From Roseomonas sp. (GTDB lineage Bacteria > Pseudomonadota > Alphaproteobacteria > Acetobacterales > Acetobacteraceae): a DNA stretch of 50,753 nt. The notes below the pieces were generated by a model, which saw only the letters and a program-made list of their open reading frames with translations, was not told where the DNA came from and ran no database searches. Position numbers and translations under genes: made by a program. Where the stretch lies: contig JADCFQ010000052.1 of NCBI GenBank assembly GCA_020249435.1, positions 1 to 50,753 of the forward strand, given 5' to 3'. Shown here in pieces: positions 26,072-34,909 of this stretch (positions within the stretch are counted from its first letter, which is position 1; each line of letters begins with the position of its first letter).

Positions 26072-27282
26072 GCGCGACGGAACAGCGCCTGGCGGCCTTG
26101 CCCGCATTTCTGACCGCGCCCGCCACGGCCAAGGTGCTGGCCGCATTGCCTGGCAGTCGCGCGGTGGGTGGCGCGGTGCGCGATGCGCTGGCGGGCTTGC
26201 CGGTTGCGGATGTGGATGTCGCGGCGCCGCTGCCGCCTGAGGAGATCATCGCGCGCTTAAGCGCTGCCGGCTGCAAGGTGTTTGAAACCGGATTGGCGCA
26301 TGGCACCGTGACTGCGGTGTGGGAACATCAGCCGATTGAAGTGACGGCGCTGAGGCGTGATGTGCTGACTGATGGTCGCCATGCCGAAGTGGCTTGGACC
26401 ACGGATTGGCGCGAAGACGCGGCGCGGCGCGACTTCACCATCAATGCCATGTCGCTTGGCGCGGATGGCATGCTGCATGATTACTTCGGCGGGCGCGAGG
26501 ATTTGGCGCAGGGCTTGGTGCGCTTTGTTGGTGATCCCGCGACACGTTTGGCTGAGGATTATCTGCGGCTGCTGCGCTTTTTTCGCTTTCAGGCACGCTA
26601 TGGGCGGGGCGCGCCGGATGCGGCGGCGTTGCAGGCGATCCGCGCCGCCATCCCTGGCCTTGAACGGCTTTCGGTTGAGCGCATCTGGATGGAAATCAAG
26701 CGCATCCTGATGGTGGCGGAACCGGTGCCGGCGCTGCGCCTGATGGCGGAGCTTGGCGTTTTGCCTGCCATTTTGTCGGAAATTGCTGCGCCGGATATTG
26801 AATGTGTCGCGCGGCTGGTGGCGCTCGGCGCGCCGGCAGAACCGCTACTGCGCCTCGCAGCTTTGGGCGGTGCGGTGCCTGGGCTTGCGGCGCGGTTGAA
26901 GTTCTCATTGGCCGAGACACGTGCGCTGCGTTTCTTGCAGGAAACCGCGATGCCAGATGCCGAGATTGATGCCGCCGCGTTTCGCCGCTGGCGCGCACGG
27001 CATGCGGTGGTGCCGTTGGAAACCCAGGATGCGGCGCTGTGGTTGGGGGATGCGCGGGATGGTGCGGCGCCGCTGCGCGCTGCGCTGCGCGCAACCTTGC
27101 ACGCCGAAGCCGCGCCGGTATTTCCCTTGCAGGGGCGTGATCTTTTGGCAGCAGGCGCTTCCCCCGGCCCCGCGCTTGGCGCGCTATTGGCGCGGGTCGA
27201 GGCGTTTTGGATGGCGGGCGGCTGTGTGGCGGATCACGCCGCCTGCCTCGCCGAGGCAAAGCGGCTGTTGGCGCGCCCCTGA
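26068..27282 (+). CDS. cca: CCA tRNA nucleotidyltransferase (poly(A) polymerase family)
   Basis: The 404-residue class II nucleotidyltransferase has SRAVGGAVRDALAGLPVADV near residue 30, with the catalytic carboxylates in VADVDVA, RRDFTINAMSL near 120 and EDYLRLLRFFRFQARYG near 165, the standard motifs of enzymes that add or repair the 3' CCA of tRNA. It could also act in polyadenylation, but the context favours CCA addition. It is last in the DUF1285-Nudix-DUF6111 run. Confidence 0.9.
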   Translation: MSATEQRLAALPAFLTAPATAKVLAALPGSRAVGGAVRDALAGLPVADVDVAAPLPPEEIIARLSAAGCKVFETGLAHGTVTAVWEHQPIEVTALRRDVLTDGRHAEVAWTTDWREDAARRDFTINAMSLGADGMLHDYFGGREDLAQGLVRFVGDPATRLAEDYLRLLRFFRFQARYGRGAPDAAALQAIRAAIPGLERLSVERIWMEIKRILMVAEPVPALRLMAELGVLPAILSEIAAPDIECVARLVALGAPAEPLLRLAALGGAVPGLAARLKFSLAETRALRFLQETAMPDAEIDAAAFRRWRARHAVVPLETQDAALWLGDARDGAAPLRAALRATLHAEAAPVFPLQGRDLLAAGASPGPALGALLARVEAFWMAGGCVADHAACLAEAKRLLARP

Positions 27283-27289
27283 CCGGGGG

Positions 27290-28699
27290 TCACCCCGGCA
27301 GCATCTTGCCAGGGTTCATCAGGCTATCGGGGTCAATCGCGCCCTTGATCGCGCGCATCACATCAAGCGCAACCGGGTCTTTCAGTGATGCCATGGCGTG
27401 GCGCTTGGATTGGCCAATGCCATGTTCGGCGCTGAAGCTGCCGCCCATCTCAACCGCGATGGCATTGACCAGAGATTCCAACCCCGCCGCGCGCGATGCC
27501 CAATCCTTGTAGTCCATGCCCTTGGGCGCACCCATGCCAAGATGGATATTCCCATCCCCGGCATGGCCGATCATGAACAACTCGCCTTCCGGCCAGCGCG
27601 CGACTAATTCCTTTTCAACCCGCGCCAGAAAGCGCGGCACGGCTGAAACCGGCACGGCGGTATCGGTGCCGACATATGGCCCGTTGCGGCGCTGGCAATC
27701 CGGATAGTCTTCCCGAATGCGCCAAAAGCCGGCGCGCTGATCCTCATTCGCGGCCAGCACGGCATCAGTGCAATCGCCGGCTTCCGCTGCCTCCGCCAAG
27801 GTATCTTCCAGCATTTCCTTGAGCGGTACGGCCGGATGCGCGGCGGCGATTTCCACCATGACATACCAGGGGCTTTCGAGTGCCATCGGCATGCGTGTGC
27901 GCAGCCCATGGCGTTCCACCACCTGCATGCATTCCTTGCGGATCAATTCAAAGGCAATCACATCCGCGCCCGATTCCAGCATGCGCGAGAGCAGCGACAG
28001 CGCCGCATCGGGCGATGGCACGGCGACAAAGGCGGTCTCCACGCGCTTCAAGGCCGGCACCAGGCGCAAGGCGGCGGCAGTGATAATGCCAAGCGTGCCT
28101 TCGCCCCCCAAAAACAAATGGCGCAGCGCATAGCCGCTATTATCCTTGCGCACGCGGCGCAAATCATTCAGCACGCGCCCATCCGGCAGCACCACCTCCA
28201 GGCCCAATACCAGATCACGCGCATTACCCCAGCGAATGGTGCGAATGCCGCCCGCATTGGTGGAAAGCGCGCCGCCCACCATGGCCGAGCCCTGCGCGCC
28301 CCAGGAAAGCGGGAAAAGCCGCCCCGCCGCTGCGGCGGCTTCCTGCACATTCTGGATAATGCAGCCCGCTTCCGCGACGAGCGAAAAATCCTTCGCATCC
28401 ACATCGCGGATGCGGTTGAGCCGCTCAAGGCTCATCACCACCGCGGGCGGGCCGTTATCCTGTACCACCGCCCCACCACAAAGCCCGGTGCGCCCGCCAG
28501 CAGGCACAATGGCAAGCCCAGCGGCGGCGCAGGCGCGGATTGAGGCCGAAACCTCCTCAACCGAGCCGGGGCGCAGCACGGCGCGCGGCGTGCCGCGATA
28601 GGTTCCGCGCCAATCCACCGCATAGGGGGCGATATCGGCATCCTCAATGAGGCAATTCTTCGGCCCCACAATGGGGGCGAGCAATTCGGCTGCGTTCAT
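27290..28699 (-). CDS. FAD-binding oxidoreductase, GlcD / D-2-hydroxyacid dehydrogenase type
   Basis: The 469-residue protein is a VAO-family flavoprotein. The PCMH FAD domain carries GLAIVPAGGRTGLCGGAV near residue 62 and GGALSTNAGGIRTIRWGN near 142. A C-terminal substrate domain has the metal-associated GHAGDGNIHLGMG near 378 and SAEHGIGQSKRHAM near 426. Relatives include D-lactate, glycolate (GlcD) and D-2-hydroxyglutarate dehydrogenases, which pass electrons to the respiratory chain or ETF; I cannot choose between them. It is convergent with cca and divergent from the HisD paralogue. Confidence 0.88.
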   Translation of the reverse strand: MNAAELLAPIVGPKNCLIEDADIAPYAVDWRGTYRGTPRAVLRPGSVEEVSASIRACAAAGLAIVPAGGRTGLCGGAVVQDNGPPAVVMSLERLNRIRDVDAKDFSLVAEAGCIIQNVQEAAAAAGRLFPLSWGAQGSAMVGGALSTNAGGIRTIRWGNARDLVLGLEVVLPDGRVLNDLRRVRKDNSGYALRHLFLGGEGTLGIITAAALRLVPALKRVETAFVAVPSPDAALSLLSRMLESGADVIAFELIRKECMQVVERHGLRTRMPMALESPWYVMVEIAAAHPAVPLKEMLEDTLAEAAEAGDCTDAVLAANEDQRAGFWRIREDYPDCQRRNGPYVGTDTAVPVSAVPRFLARVEKELVARWPEGELFMIGHAGDGNIHLGMGAPKGMDYKDWASRAAGLESLVNAIAVEMGGSFSAEHGIGQSKRHAMASLKDPVALDVMRAIKGAIDPDSLMNPGKMLPG

Positions 28700-28755
28700 G
28701 GGGGAATACTTCCCCCGTTATGCCGCTTGGTCAAACCGGCGTTTGTTTGGTCGCA

Positions 28756-28799
28756 TTTTCCGTGTCGCCAAGTGATCCCACTTGGCTTGAAAATGCTCC
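28756..28799 (+). repeat. dispersed palindromic repeat, copy A
   Basis: GCCAAGTG (28767-28774) and CACTTGGC (28779-28786) form a perfect 8-bp stem with a 4-base loop, flanked by TTTTCCG on the left and TTGAAAATGCTCC on the right. The same arrangement recurs at 49128-49165 and, inverted, at 50554-50595. Here it lies in the gap between the GlcD-type and HisD-like genes. Confidence 0.75.
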
Positions 28800-28859
28800 A
28801 CTTGACTGGCCTCATCATGGGCTTCAAGCACGGCACGAAAGCCAGAGAAGGGATAGGAC

Positions 28860-30167
28860 ATGGCGCGTTTCCTCAAGCGGGGCCGGGATGCGGATGCGGT
28901 GGCGGAAGATGACGCCAAGGTGCGCGCCACGGTCGAAAACATCCTCGCCGATATCAAGGCGCGCGGTGATGCCGCCGTGCGGGAGCTTTCCATCCGCTTC
29001 GACAAATGGGATCGCCAGCATTTCCGCCTGAGTGAAGCTGAAATCCAGGCCTGCCTTGATCAGCTCAAGCCGCGCGATCTGGCGGATATCCGCTTCGCGC
29101 AGGAACAGGTGCGCAATTTCGCCGAACACCAAAAGGCGGCGCTCCGCGATATTGAAGTGGAGACCCTGCCTGGTGTGGTGCTGGGCCATCGCAATATTCC
29201 GGTCAATTCGGTCGGTTGCTATGTGCCGGGCGGCAAATACCCGCTGCTCGCTTCCGCCCATATGTCGGTGGTGACGGCGAAGGTTGCTGGCTGCAAGCGC
29301 ATCATCACCTGCGCGCCGCCTTTTGAAGGCCGGCCCGCGCCCGCCATTGTCGCGGCGCAGCATTTGGCCGGCGCGGATGAGATCTATTGCCTGGGCGGCA
29401 TCCAGGCGGTCGGCGCCATGGCACTGGGTACGGAGAGCATCGCGCCCGTGGATATGCTGGTCGGCCCCGGCAATGCCTTTGTCGCGGAAGCCAAGCGCCA
29501 GCTTTATGGCCGCGTCGGCATTGATCTTTTCGCGGGTCCGACAGAGACCTTGATCATTGCGGACGAAACCGTGGATGCCGAGATTTGCGCGACCGATCTG
29601 CTTGGCCAGGCGGAACATGGCCCCAATTCGCCGGCGGTGTTGCTGACCACTTCCGAAAAACTGGCACGCGCGACCATGGCCGAGGTTGAGCGCCTGCTCA
29701 CCATCCTGCCCACCGCCGCCATCGCGCGGAAGGCTTGGGAAGATTATGGCGAGGTTATAATCTGCGACAGCGAAGATGAAATGGTAATTGAGGCTGATCG
29801 CATCGCGTCCGAACATGTGCAGGTCATGACGCGCGATCCGGATTACTTCCTGCAACACATGACAAATTACGGCGCGTTGTTTCTCGGCCCGCGTACCAAT
29901 GTTTCCTATGGTGACAAGGTGATCGGCACCAATCATACTTTGCCCACGAAAAAATCCGCGCGTTATACGGGGGGGCTTTGGGTCGGCAAATTCATGAAGA
30001 CCTGCACCTATCAGCGCGTGCTGACGGATGAAGCTTCGGCGATGATCGGCGCATATTGTTCGCGCCTTTGCATGCTGGAAGGTTTCGCGGGCCATGCGGA
30101 ACAGGCGAATATCCGGCTGCGCCGCTATGGCGGGCGCAATATTCCCTATGCGACGGCAGCAGATTGA
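28860..30167 (+). CDS. histidinol dehydrogenase family protein (HisD paralogue, HpsN-like)
   Basis: The 435-residue protein has the HisD fold: [20 protein letters not shown] near residue 116, [16 protein letters not shown] near 200, zinc/substrate residues in GQAEHGPNS near 257, and the acid-base pair in ASEHVQVM near 321. The C-terminal region reads [20 protein letters not shown], nearer to sulfopropanediol dehydrogenase (HpsN) than to biosynthetic HisD as I remember them. No his genes are nearby. An SDR follows 95 bases later. It may oxidise a C3 alcohol such as dihydroxypropanesulfonate; histidine synthesis is less likely. A strong ribosome-binding site (GAAGGGATAGG) precedes 28860. Confidence 0.85.
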   Translation: MARFLKRGRDADAVAEDDAKVRATVENILADIKARGDAAVRELSIRFDKWDRQHFRLSEAEIQACLDQLKPRDLADIRFAQEQVRNFAEHQKAALRDIEVETLPGVVLGHRNIPVNSVGCYVPGGKYPLLASAHMSVVTAKVAGCKRIITCAPPFEGRPAPAIVAAQHLAGADEIYCLGGIQAVGAMALGTESIAPVDMLVGPGNAFVAEAKRQLYGRVGIDLFAGPTETLIIADETVDAEICATDLLGQAEHGPNSPAVLLTTSEKLARATMAEVERLLTILPTAAIARKAWEDYGEVIICDSEDEMVIEADRIASEHVQVMTRDPDYFLQHMTNYGALFLGPRTNVSYGDKVIGTNHTLPTKKSARYTGGLWVGKFMKTCTYQRVLTDEASAMIGAYCSRLCMLEGFAGHAEQANIRLRRYGGRNIPYATAAD

Positions 30168-30172
30168 CACCG

Positions 30173-30202
30173 GGCGGCGCTGCTTGTGACTGAAGCGCCG
30201 CC
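30173..30202 (+). terminator. GC-rich hairpin after the HisD-like gene
   Basis: GGCGGCGCT (30173-30181) and AGCGCCGCC (30194-30202) form a perfect 9-bp stem with a 12-base loop just after the stop. There is no T run behind it, so it may only attenuate transcription before the SDR gene. Confidence 0.4.
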
Positions 30203-30262
30203 GAGATTCGCGCTGCCTTTGGCTTGTGATAGCACCGCATAGCTTCTTCAGGATTTCCCACC

Positions 30263-31027
30263 ATGGATTTGCCCCGCACCCCTTCCTTCCGGCTTGATGG
30301 CCGCCGCGCACTGGTGAGTGGCGCTGGCCGCGGTATTGGTCTTGCCGCCGCTGCCGCACTGGCTGATCAGGGCGCCCATGTCACGCTGCTGGCCCGCAGC
30401 GCGGGTGAGATTGAAGCCGCTGCCGCCGCCATTCGCGCCAAGGGCGGCGCGGCCGAAACACTCGCCCTGGATGTGAATGATCTGGCGGCGACGGAGGCCG
30501 CGATCATGGCAGCCGAGCCCTTCGATATTCTGGTGAACAACGCCGGCACCAATCGCCCGAAGCCCTTCACGGATGTGACGCTGGATGATTTCGATGTGGT
30601 GATGGGGCTGAATGTAAGGGCAGCATTTTTCATGGCGCAACAGGTCACCAAGCGGCTGCTGGCGGCCAAGCGCCCCGGTTCCATCATCAATGTCTTATCG
30701 CAAATGGGCCATGTCGGCGCGCCCAATCGGACGATCTATTGCGCTTCCAAATGGGCGATTGAGGGGCTTACCAAAGCCATGGCGGTGGAATTGGCGCCGC
30801 ATGGCATTCGCGTGAATACGCTCTGCCCCACCTTCATCGAAACGCCACTCACAAAACCCTTCCTGGCTGCGCCTGGCTTTCGGGAACAAGTGGAAGCCAA
30901 GATCAAGCTTGGCCGTGTCGGCCAGGTTGAGGATCTGATGGGCGCGATCCTGCTGCTGGCGAGTGATGCCGGCGCGCTGATGACGGGATCGGCCCTATTG
31001 GTGGATGGCGGTTGGACGGCAGATTAG
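30263..31027 (+). CDS. SDR family oxidoreductase
   Basis: The 254-residue classical short-chain dehydrogenase has the nucleotide motif GAGRGIG near residue 20, NNAG near 91, and catalytic Ser and YxxxK (SQMGHVGAPNRTIYCASK near 145-162), with a C-terminal GSALLVDGGW. It resembles gluconate 5-dehydrogenase-like enzymes. It follows the HisD paralogue on the same strand; dihydroxypropanesulfonate pathways also pair such enzymes, so a joint role is plausible. The cofactor preference was not determined. Confidence 0.9.
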   Translation: MDLPRTPSFRLDGRRALVSGAGRGIGLAAAAALADQGAHVTLLARSAGEIEAAAAAIRAKGGAAETLALDVNDLAATEAAIMAAEPFDILVNNAGTNRPKPFTDVTLDDFDVVMGLNVRAAFFMAQQVTKRLLAAKRPGSIINVLSQMGHVGAPNRTIYCASKWAIEGLTKAMAVELAPHGIRVNTLCPTFIETPLTKPFLAAPGFREQVEAKIKLGRVGQVEDLMGAILLLASDAGALMTGSALLVDGGWTAD

Positions 31028-31030
31028 GTT

Positions 31031-31450
31031 TTACATGGCCCGCCGTTCCGGCGGCAGGCGCGATAGCCGGCGAAATACGGAATAGGCTGCCGCCGCGCTT
31101 GCTTCCTGCATCGCGCCTTCACGCACTTCGGCCTGGTTCCACATCCAGCTTTGCGGTGGGTCGTCACGCATCGTCCAATCGGCAAAGATGCGTTCCGGCG
31201 TATCGCCCACATGCAGCAGCGCCACATCCACATGCCGATCATCGGCCAGGATGCGCCCGAAGGTTTCCGTCACCGCCGCGCGCGGGCCTTCCAGCATTTG
31301 CATGAACATATCGGCGCGGCAGATCAAGGCGCCGGTGATCTCGCTTTCAGCATTGCGCGCCCGCGCCGTGGTCAGGATATCATCCAGCATTGGCGCATTG
31401 AAGCCGAAGGGGCGAGAGGTATAGATAAGCTGGCAAAGACGGCTTGGCAT
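31031..31450 (-). CDS. short BLUF-domain blue-light sensor
   Basis: The 139-residue protein is a BLUF domain (about residues 3-97) with a helical tail and no output domain. The key flavin-site residues are present at family spacing: Tyr10 in QLIYTSR, Asn33 before EITGAL, Gln51 in FMQMLEG, and Trp92 and Met94 in FADWTM. Such short BLUF proteins bind FAD and signal by changing partner interactions. I used the ATG at 31450 (MPSRLCQL) because the domain begins there. The partner is not obvious among neighbours: it converges on the SDR and is divergent from the FkbM gene. Confidence 0.9.
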   Translation of the reverse strand: MPSRLCQLIYTSRPFGFNAPMLDDILTTARARNAESEITGALICRADMFMQMLEGPRAAVTETFGRILADDRHVDVALLHVGDTPERIFADWTMRDDPPQSWMWNQAEVREGAMQEASAAAAYSVFRRLSRLPPERRAM

Positions 31451-31518
31451 GTTTCGTTCCCGGTGGCTTGTTTCGGGCAGCTTAGGCGAAGCCAAGGGCC
31501 AAAGGGGAAAAATTCGTC

Positions 31519-32253
31519 ATGAATGAGGAAAATTTCCATCGCCTGCTGCATCGTCCCGGCACGCTGGTGGATATCGGCGCGCATGATGGGCTGCTGACCA
31601 TCCCGCTGGCGCGCCTGCCGGGCAGCCGTGTGCTGGCGTTTGAGCCCCTGCCCAGCGCCTTTGCCCGGCTGCAAGCCGCCTTGTGCGCGGCCTTTGGCGG
31701 GGCGCCCGACCATGTCGCCTGCCACCACCTGGCGCTTGGCGATCATCAGGGCAGCATCACCCTCGCCATGCCCGTGCTGGATGGCGTGGCGCAGGAACAA
31801 TGGGCCAGCACCGCCAAGGATTACGCGGCGCATGTCTCGGCCCGTGTTTCGGTGGAGCGCTTTACCGTGCCGATGCGCAGATTGGATGATTTCGCGCTGA
31901 ATGACGTAACCGCCATCAAGCTGGATGCCGAAGGCGCCGAATATGAAATCCTGCGCGGCGCGCGGGAGACATTGCAGCGCTGCCGCCCGGTGCTGACCTT
32001 GGAAGTGGAAGAACGCCACCGGCAGGGCAGCACCTATGCCGTGCCGGCCTATCTTGATGCGCTGGGTTACGATGTGTTCTTCGAATTGAACGGCGCCTGG
32101 CATCCCATGGCCGATCTGGATCGCGCGACCATGCAGCGCGCATCATCCGATCCATCGGTGTTTGAAGCCTCAGACCCGTATGTTTTTGTGTTTTATGCGC
32201 TGCCAAGAGAAGAAAGTGCCGCGATGCTCGATACGCTACGCCGCGCCGGATAG
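31519..32253 (+). CDS. FkbM family methyltransferase
   Basis: The 244-residue SAM-dependent methyltransferase has VDIGAHDGLLTIPLARLPGS at residues 17-36 (SAM-binding glycine loop), VLAFEPLPSAFARLQ (acidic ribose ligand) and the FkbM-type VTAIKLDAEGAEYEILRGA near 132. The family O-methylates sugars and polyketides; the substrate is unknown. A GGGGAAA box precedes the ATG. It is convergent with epmA, with stops 5 bases apart. Confidence 0.88.
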   Translation: MNEENFHRLLHRPGTLVDIGAHDGLLTIPLARLPGSRVLAFEPLPSAFARLQAALCAAFGGAPDHVACHHLALGDHQGSITLAMPVLDGVAQEQWASTAKDYAAHVSARVSVERFTVPMRRLDDFALNDVTAIKLDAEGAEYEILRGARETLQRCRPVLTLEVEERHRQGSTYAVPAYLDALGYDVFFELNGAWHPMADLDRATMQRASSDPSVFEASDPYVFVFYALPREESAAMLDTLRRAG

Positions 32254-32258
32254 GCGCG

Positions 32259-33272
32259 TCACAGCCACAACACATCGCCAATCTCACGCGCCCCGGCCAC
32301 CAGCATCGCCAACCGATCAAAGCCAAGGGCGATGCCGCTGGTGGCCGGCATGCCGTGTTCCAGGGCTGCCAGAAAATCCTCATCAACCTCCCAGCCGCGC
32401 TCACCGCTGATGCGGCGGCGCTCCGCGGTATCGGCGATGAGGCGGGCACGTTGTTCGGCAGAGTCGGTCAGCTCATCAAAGGCATTGGCGAGTTCAAGCC
32501 CCGCGACAAATAATTCAAAACGCAGCGCGGCGCGCGGGTCTGCCGGATCGCGCCGCGCGAGCGCCGCTTGCGGTGCCGGCCAATGCGTCAGAAAAGTCGC
32601 GCGGTCACGCCCCAGATTTGGTTCGATATGTTCCAGCAGCAGGCGGAAGAACAGATCCTCCCACCCCTCATCGGCGCTTGTCGCAAAGCCCGCAGCCCGC
32701 GCGGCGGCATGAAGCCGCGCGGCATCGCCCTCGGTCGCCAGAATATCAAGGCCGTGGCACCAGCGATCAAAAGCCTCCGCCATGCTGATACGCTCAAAGG
32801 GCAGGCTGAGATCGGTGGTGACAGCGCCATGCGCGACAAGGCGCGGCGCGACGGCGCGGATGTATTCCTCGGTCTCTGCCATCAACCCCTCAAAGCCGAG
32901 GCCAGGGCGATACCATTCCAGCATGGTGAATTCCGGCGCGTGGCGGGGTGAGGTTTCGCCATTCCGCCAGACGCGCGCCAATTCAAACACGGGCCCGGCG
33001 CCGGCGACCAATAGGCGCTTCAGCGCCAATTCCGGCGAGGTACGCAGCCACAAATCGTGCGACGCCCCCTGGCCCAAATGCGCTTCATATCGTGTGGCAA
33101 AGGCGCGCAAATGCACTTCCGCCCCTGGGGCGGGGACCAAAGCAGGGGTTTCCACTTCGCGGTAGCCGCGCGCCGCGAAAAAGGCGCGGGTCGCGGCGGT
33201 AAGCGCTGCGCGGCGTTCCAGAAAGGGCAGCCGCGCGGCGAAGGCTTCCGGGTGCCAGGGGGGCAGGGGCAT
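32259..33272 (-). CDS. epmA: elongation factor P lysine ligase (EpmA/PoxA/GenX)
   Basis: EpmA attaches (R)-beta-lysine to a conserved lysine of elongation factor P. The 337-residue protein is a class II lysyl-tRNA synthetase-like catalytic core without an anticodon-binding domain: LWLRTSPELALKRLLVAG near residue 78, motif 2 FELARVWRNGETSPRHAPEF near 100, and motif 3 GIALGFDRLAML near 318. I chose the ATG at 33272 since earlier codons overlap the divergent epmB promoter region. It is divergent from epmB, 37 bases apart. No efp gene is in the window. Confidence 0.92.
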   Translation of the reverse strand: MPLPPWHPEAFAARLPFLERRAALTAATRAFFAARGYREVETPALVPAPGAEVHLRAFATRYEAHLGQGASHDLWLRTSPELALKRLLVAGAGPVFELARVWRNGETSPRHAPEFTMLEWYRPGLGFEGLMAETEEYIRAVAPRLVAHGAVTTDLSLPFERISMAEAFDRWCHGLDILATEGDAARLHAAARAAGFATSADEGWEDLFFRLLLEHIEPNLGRDRATFLTHWPAPQAALARRDPADPRAALRFELFVAGLELANAFDELTDSAEQRARLIADTAERRRISGERGWEVDEDFLAALEHGMPATSGIALGFDRLAMLVAGAREIGDVLWL

Positions 33273-33309
33273 TGCTGCGCTTTCGGGGCTGGTATAGTCG
33301 CAACATCCT

Positions 33310-34290
33310 ATGCCCCAGCCCATCGCCCAGGACCAGAGCCGCACGTTGCGCAGCCCGCAGGATTTGGCGCGCGCGGGGCTGGTGGCGTTGGATGCGGTGC
33401 CTGGGTTGAAGGCTGTCGCCGCGCGCTACGCCACCGCCATCACGCCGGCCATGGCTTCACTCATCAACAAGGAAGACCCCGCTGACCCCATCGGGCTGCA
33501 ATACATCCCCAATGTGGCGGAGCTGATCACCGCGCCGCATGAGCTGGAAGACCCAACGGCGGATGCGCCCTTCACGCCGTTGAAGGGTGTGGTGCATCGC
33601 TACCCGGATCGCGCGCTGCTCAAACCCTTGCTCGCCTGCCCGGTCTATTGCCGGTTTTGTTTCCGCCGCGAAAAGGTGGGCCCCGATGGTGGGTTGCTGA
33701 GCGAAGCGGAATTGCAGGAAGCTTTCGCCTGGTTTGAAGCCAATGCCGCAATCCGAGAGGTGATCCTGACCGGGGGCGATCCGCTGATGCTTTCCGCGCG
33801 GCGCCTGGGGGAGATTCTTGGGCGGCTCGCTGGCATGGCGCATATCGAAAGCTTGCGCATCCATACTCGCGTGCCGGTTGCTGATCCGGCGCGGATCACG
33901 GCGGCGCTGGTGGCGGCGCTGCGCCAGACCAAGCCAGTTTTCATCGCCGTGCATGCCAATCACGCGCGCGAATTCACCCCCGATGCGGCACAGGCTGTGG
34001 CGCGCTTGGCTGATGCTGGCGTGCCCTTGCTCGGGCAATCCGTCTTGCTGCGCGGGGTGAATGATGATGCGTCTGCGATGGAAGCCCTGCTGCGTGCGAT
34101 GATCCGCAACCGGATCAAACCCTATTACTTGCACAGCCTTGATGCGGCGCCGGGCACGGCGCGGTTTCAGGTGCCGGAAGTGGATGGTCTGGCGCTGATG
34201 GCGGCATTGCGCGGCAGGCTGCCCGGCCATGCGCTGCCGCTTTTTGTGCGCGAAACGCCGATGGGGGGCGGGAAGAAGCCGGTGGCATAG
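33310..34290 (+). CDS. epmB: EF-P beta-lysylation protein, lysine 2,3-aminomutase (EpmB)
   Basis: EpmB is a radical-SAM, PLP-dependent enzyme that makes (R)-beta-lysine for EpmA. The 326-residue protein has the cluster motif CPVYCRFCFRREKVG (C-x3-C-x2-C) near residue 109, a GGDPLML SAM segment near 155, and a C-terminal ETPMGGGKKPVA with a candidate PLP lysine. It is shorter than catabolic lysine aminomutases, as expected for EpmB. The divergent epmA next door confirms the assignment. Confidence 0.92.
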   Translation: MPQPIAQDQSRTLRSPQDLARAGLVALDAVPGLKAVAARYATAITPAMASLINKEDPADPIGLQYIPNVAELITAPHELEDPTADAPFTPLKGVVHRYPDRALLKPLLACPVYCRFCFRREKVGPDGGLLSEAELQEAFAWFEANAAIREVILTGGDPLMLSARRLGEILGRLAGMAHIESLRIHTRVPVADPARITAALVAALRQTKPVFIAVHANHAREFTPDAAQAVARLADAGVPLLGQSVLLRGVNDDASAMEALLRAMIRNRIKPYYLHSLDAAPGTARFQVPEVDGLALMAALRGRLPGHALPLFVRETPMGGGKKPVA

Positions 34291-34366
34291 GCCGCCGGGC
34301 AAGCTTGCTTGTGCCTTAAGGGGGCTTGTTCCTGTATTTAAACATTGTGCATCCGTATAAAGCAGT

Positions 34367-34845
34367 TCTAACAGGCTACTGAAATTCGCAGCACGATTTC
34401 TGCCCTTGCGATTCACAATCGCCGTATTTGGTAATGGTTGCAATGCGTGGCAATGACGCGGCGACGGCTTCCTTGTTCAGCTATATTGATCTTGAAAAGC
34501 GGGAGCGCCCCGATCCTCCGCTGAGGATTATCCGCAGCCTTGTGAATAGCGTATTGGTGGATCTTTCGTCTGCGCTTGACGCGCTCTATTCGCAATTCGG
34601 TCAGGAATCCATTCCGCCGTAGTGACTGATCCGCGCCCTGCCGCAGCAGGCTTTCTACTCAATGAGTTCGGAGCGGCAATTGGGCAGGCTGATTGGGTTA
34701 GGCCTTACTGTTGCGCTGTTTTGTCGGCCTCGGCGTTAATGACCCGGTATTGGGCGGCACAACCTGCACCCAAAACCGCGACCGTCTATTGCAAGGCGAC
34801 GTGGCCTCGGCCTTCATGGGGCATGCGTTGATGATCGGTGACTAA
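34367..34845 (+). mobile_element. decayed IS5-like insertion sequence
   Basis: The copy begins with the same end as the window-edge elements (TCTAACAGGCTACTGAAATT at 34367) and runs through a diverged leader and broken transposase. Substitutions and small indels are frequent, so it is older than the edge copies. The right end is not recognisable after about 34845. Confidence 0.75.
34443..34845 (+). pseudogene. IS5-like transposase, broken
   Basis: The ATG at 34443 opens a 59-residue frame (MRGNDAATASLFSYIDLEKR) that ends in a stop at 34620-34622 just after the conserved SIPP. Homology resumes past the stop as LIRALPQQAFYSMSSERQLG (from about 34625), then in another frame as CFVGLGVNDPVLGGTTC followed by QNRDRLLQGDVASAFMGHAL to a stop at 34843. 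Frameshifts and stops show it is dead. Only the N-terminal third of a transposase remains. Confidence 0.75.
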
Positions 34846-34909
34846 CCGACGGTTCGCTGTGTATGCTGTGCGCTGGATGCAAATGGTGCGGCATTCCAAA
34901 GGGTTTCCG

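Noticed and set aside
28824-30359. A 511-codon open frame on the minus strand
   Set aside because: It is antisense to the HisD-like gene and has unnatural composition (rich in His, Arg and Gln).
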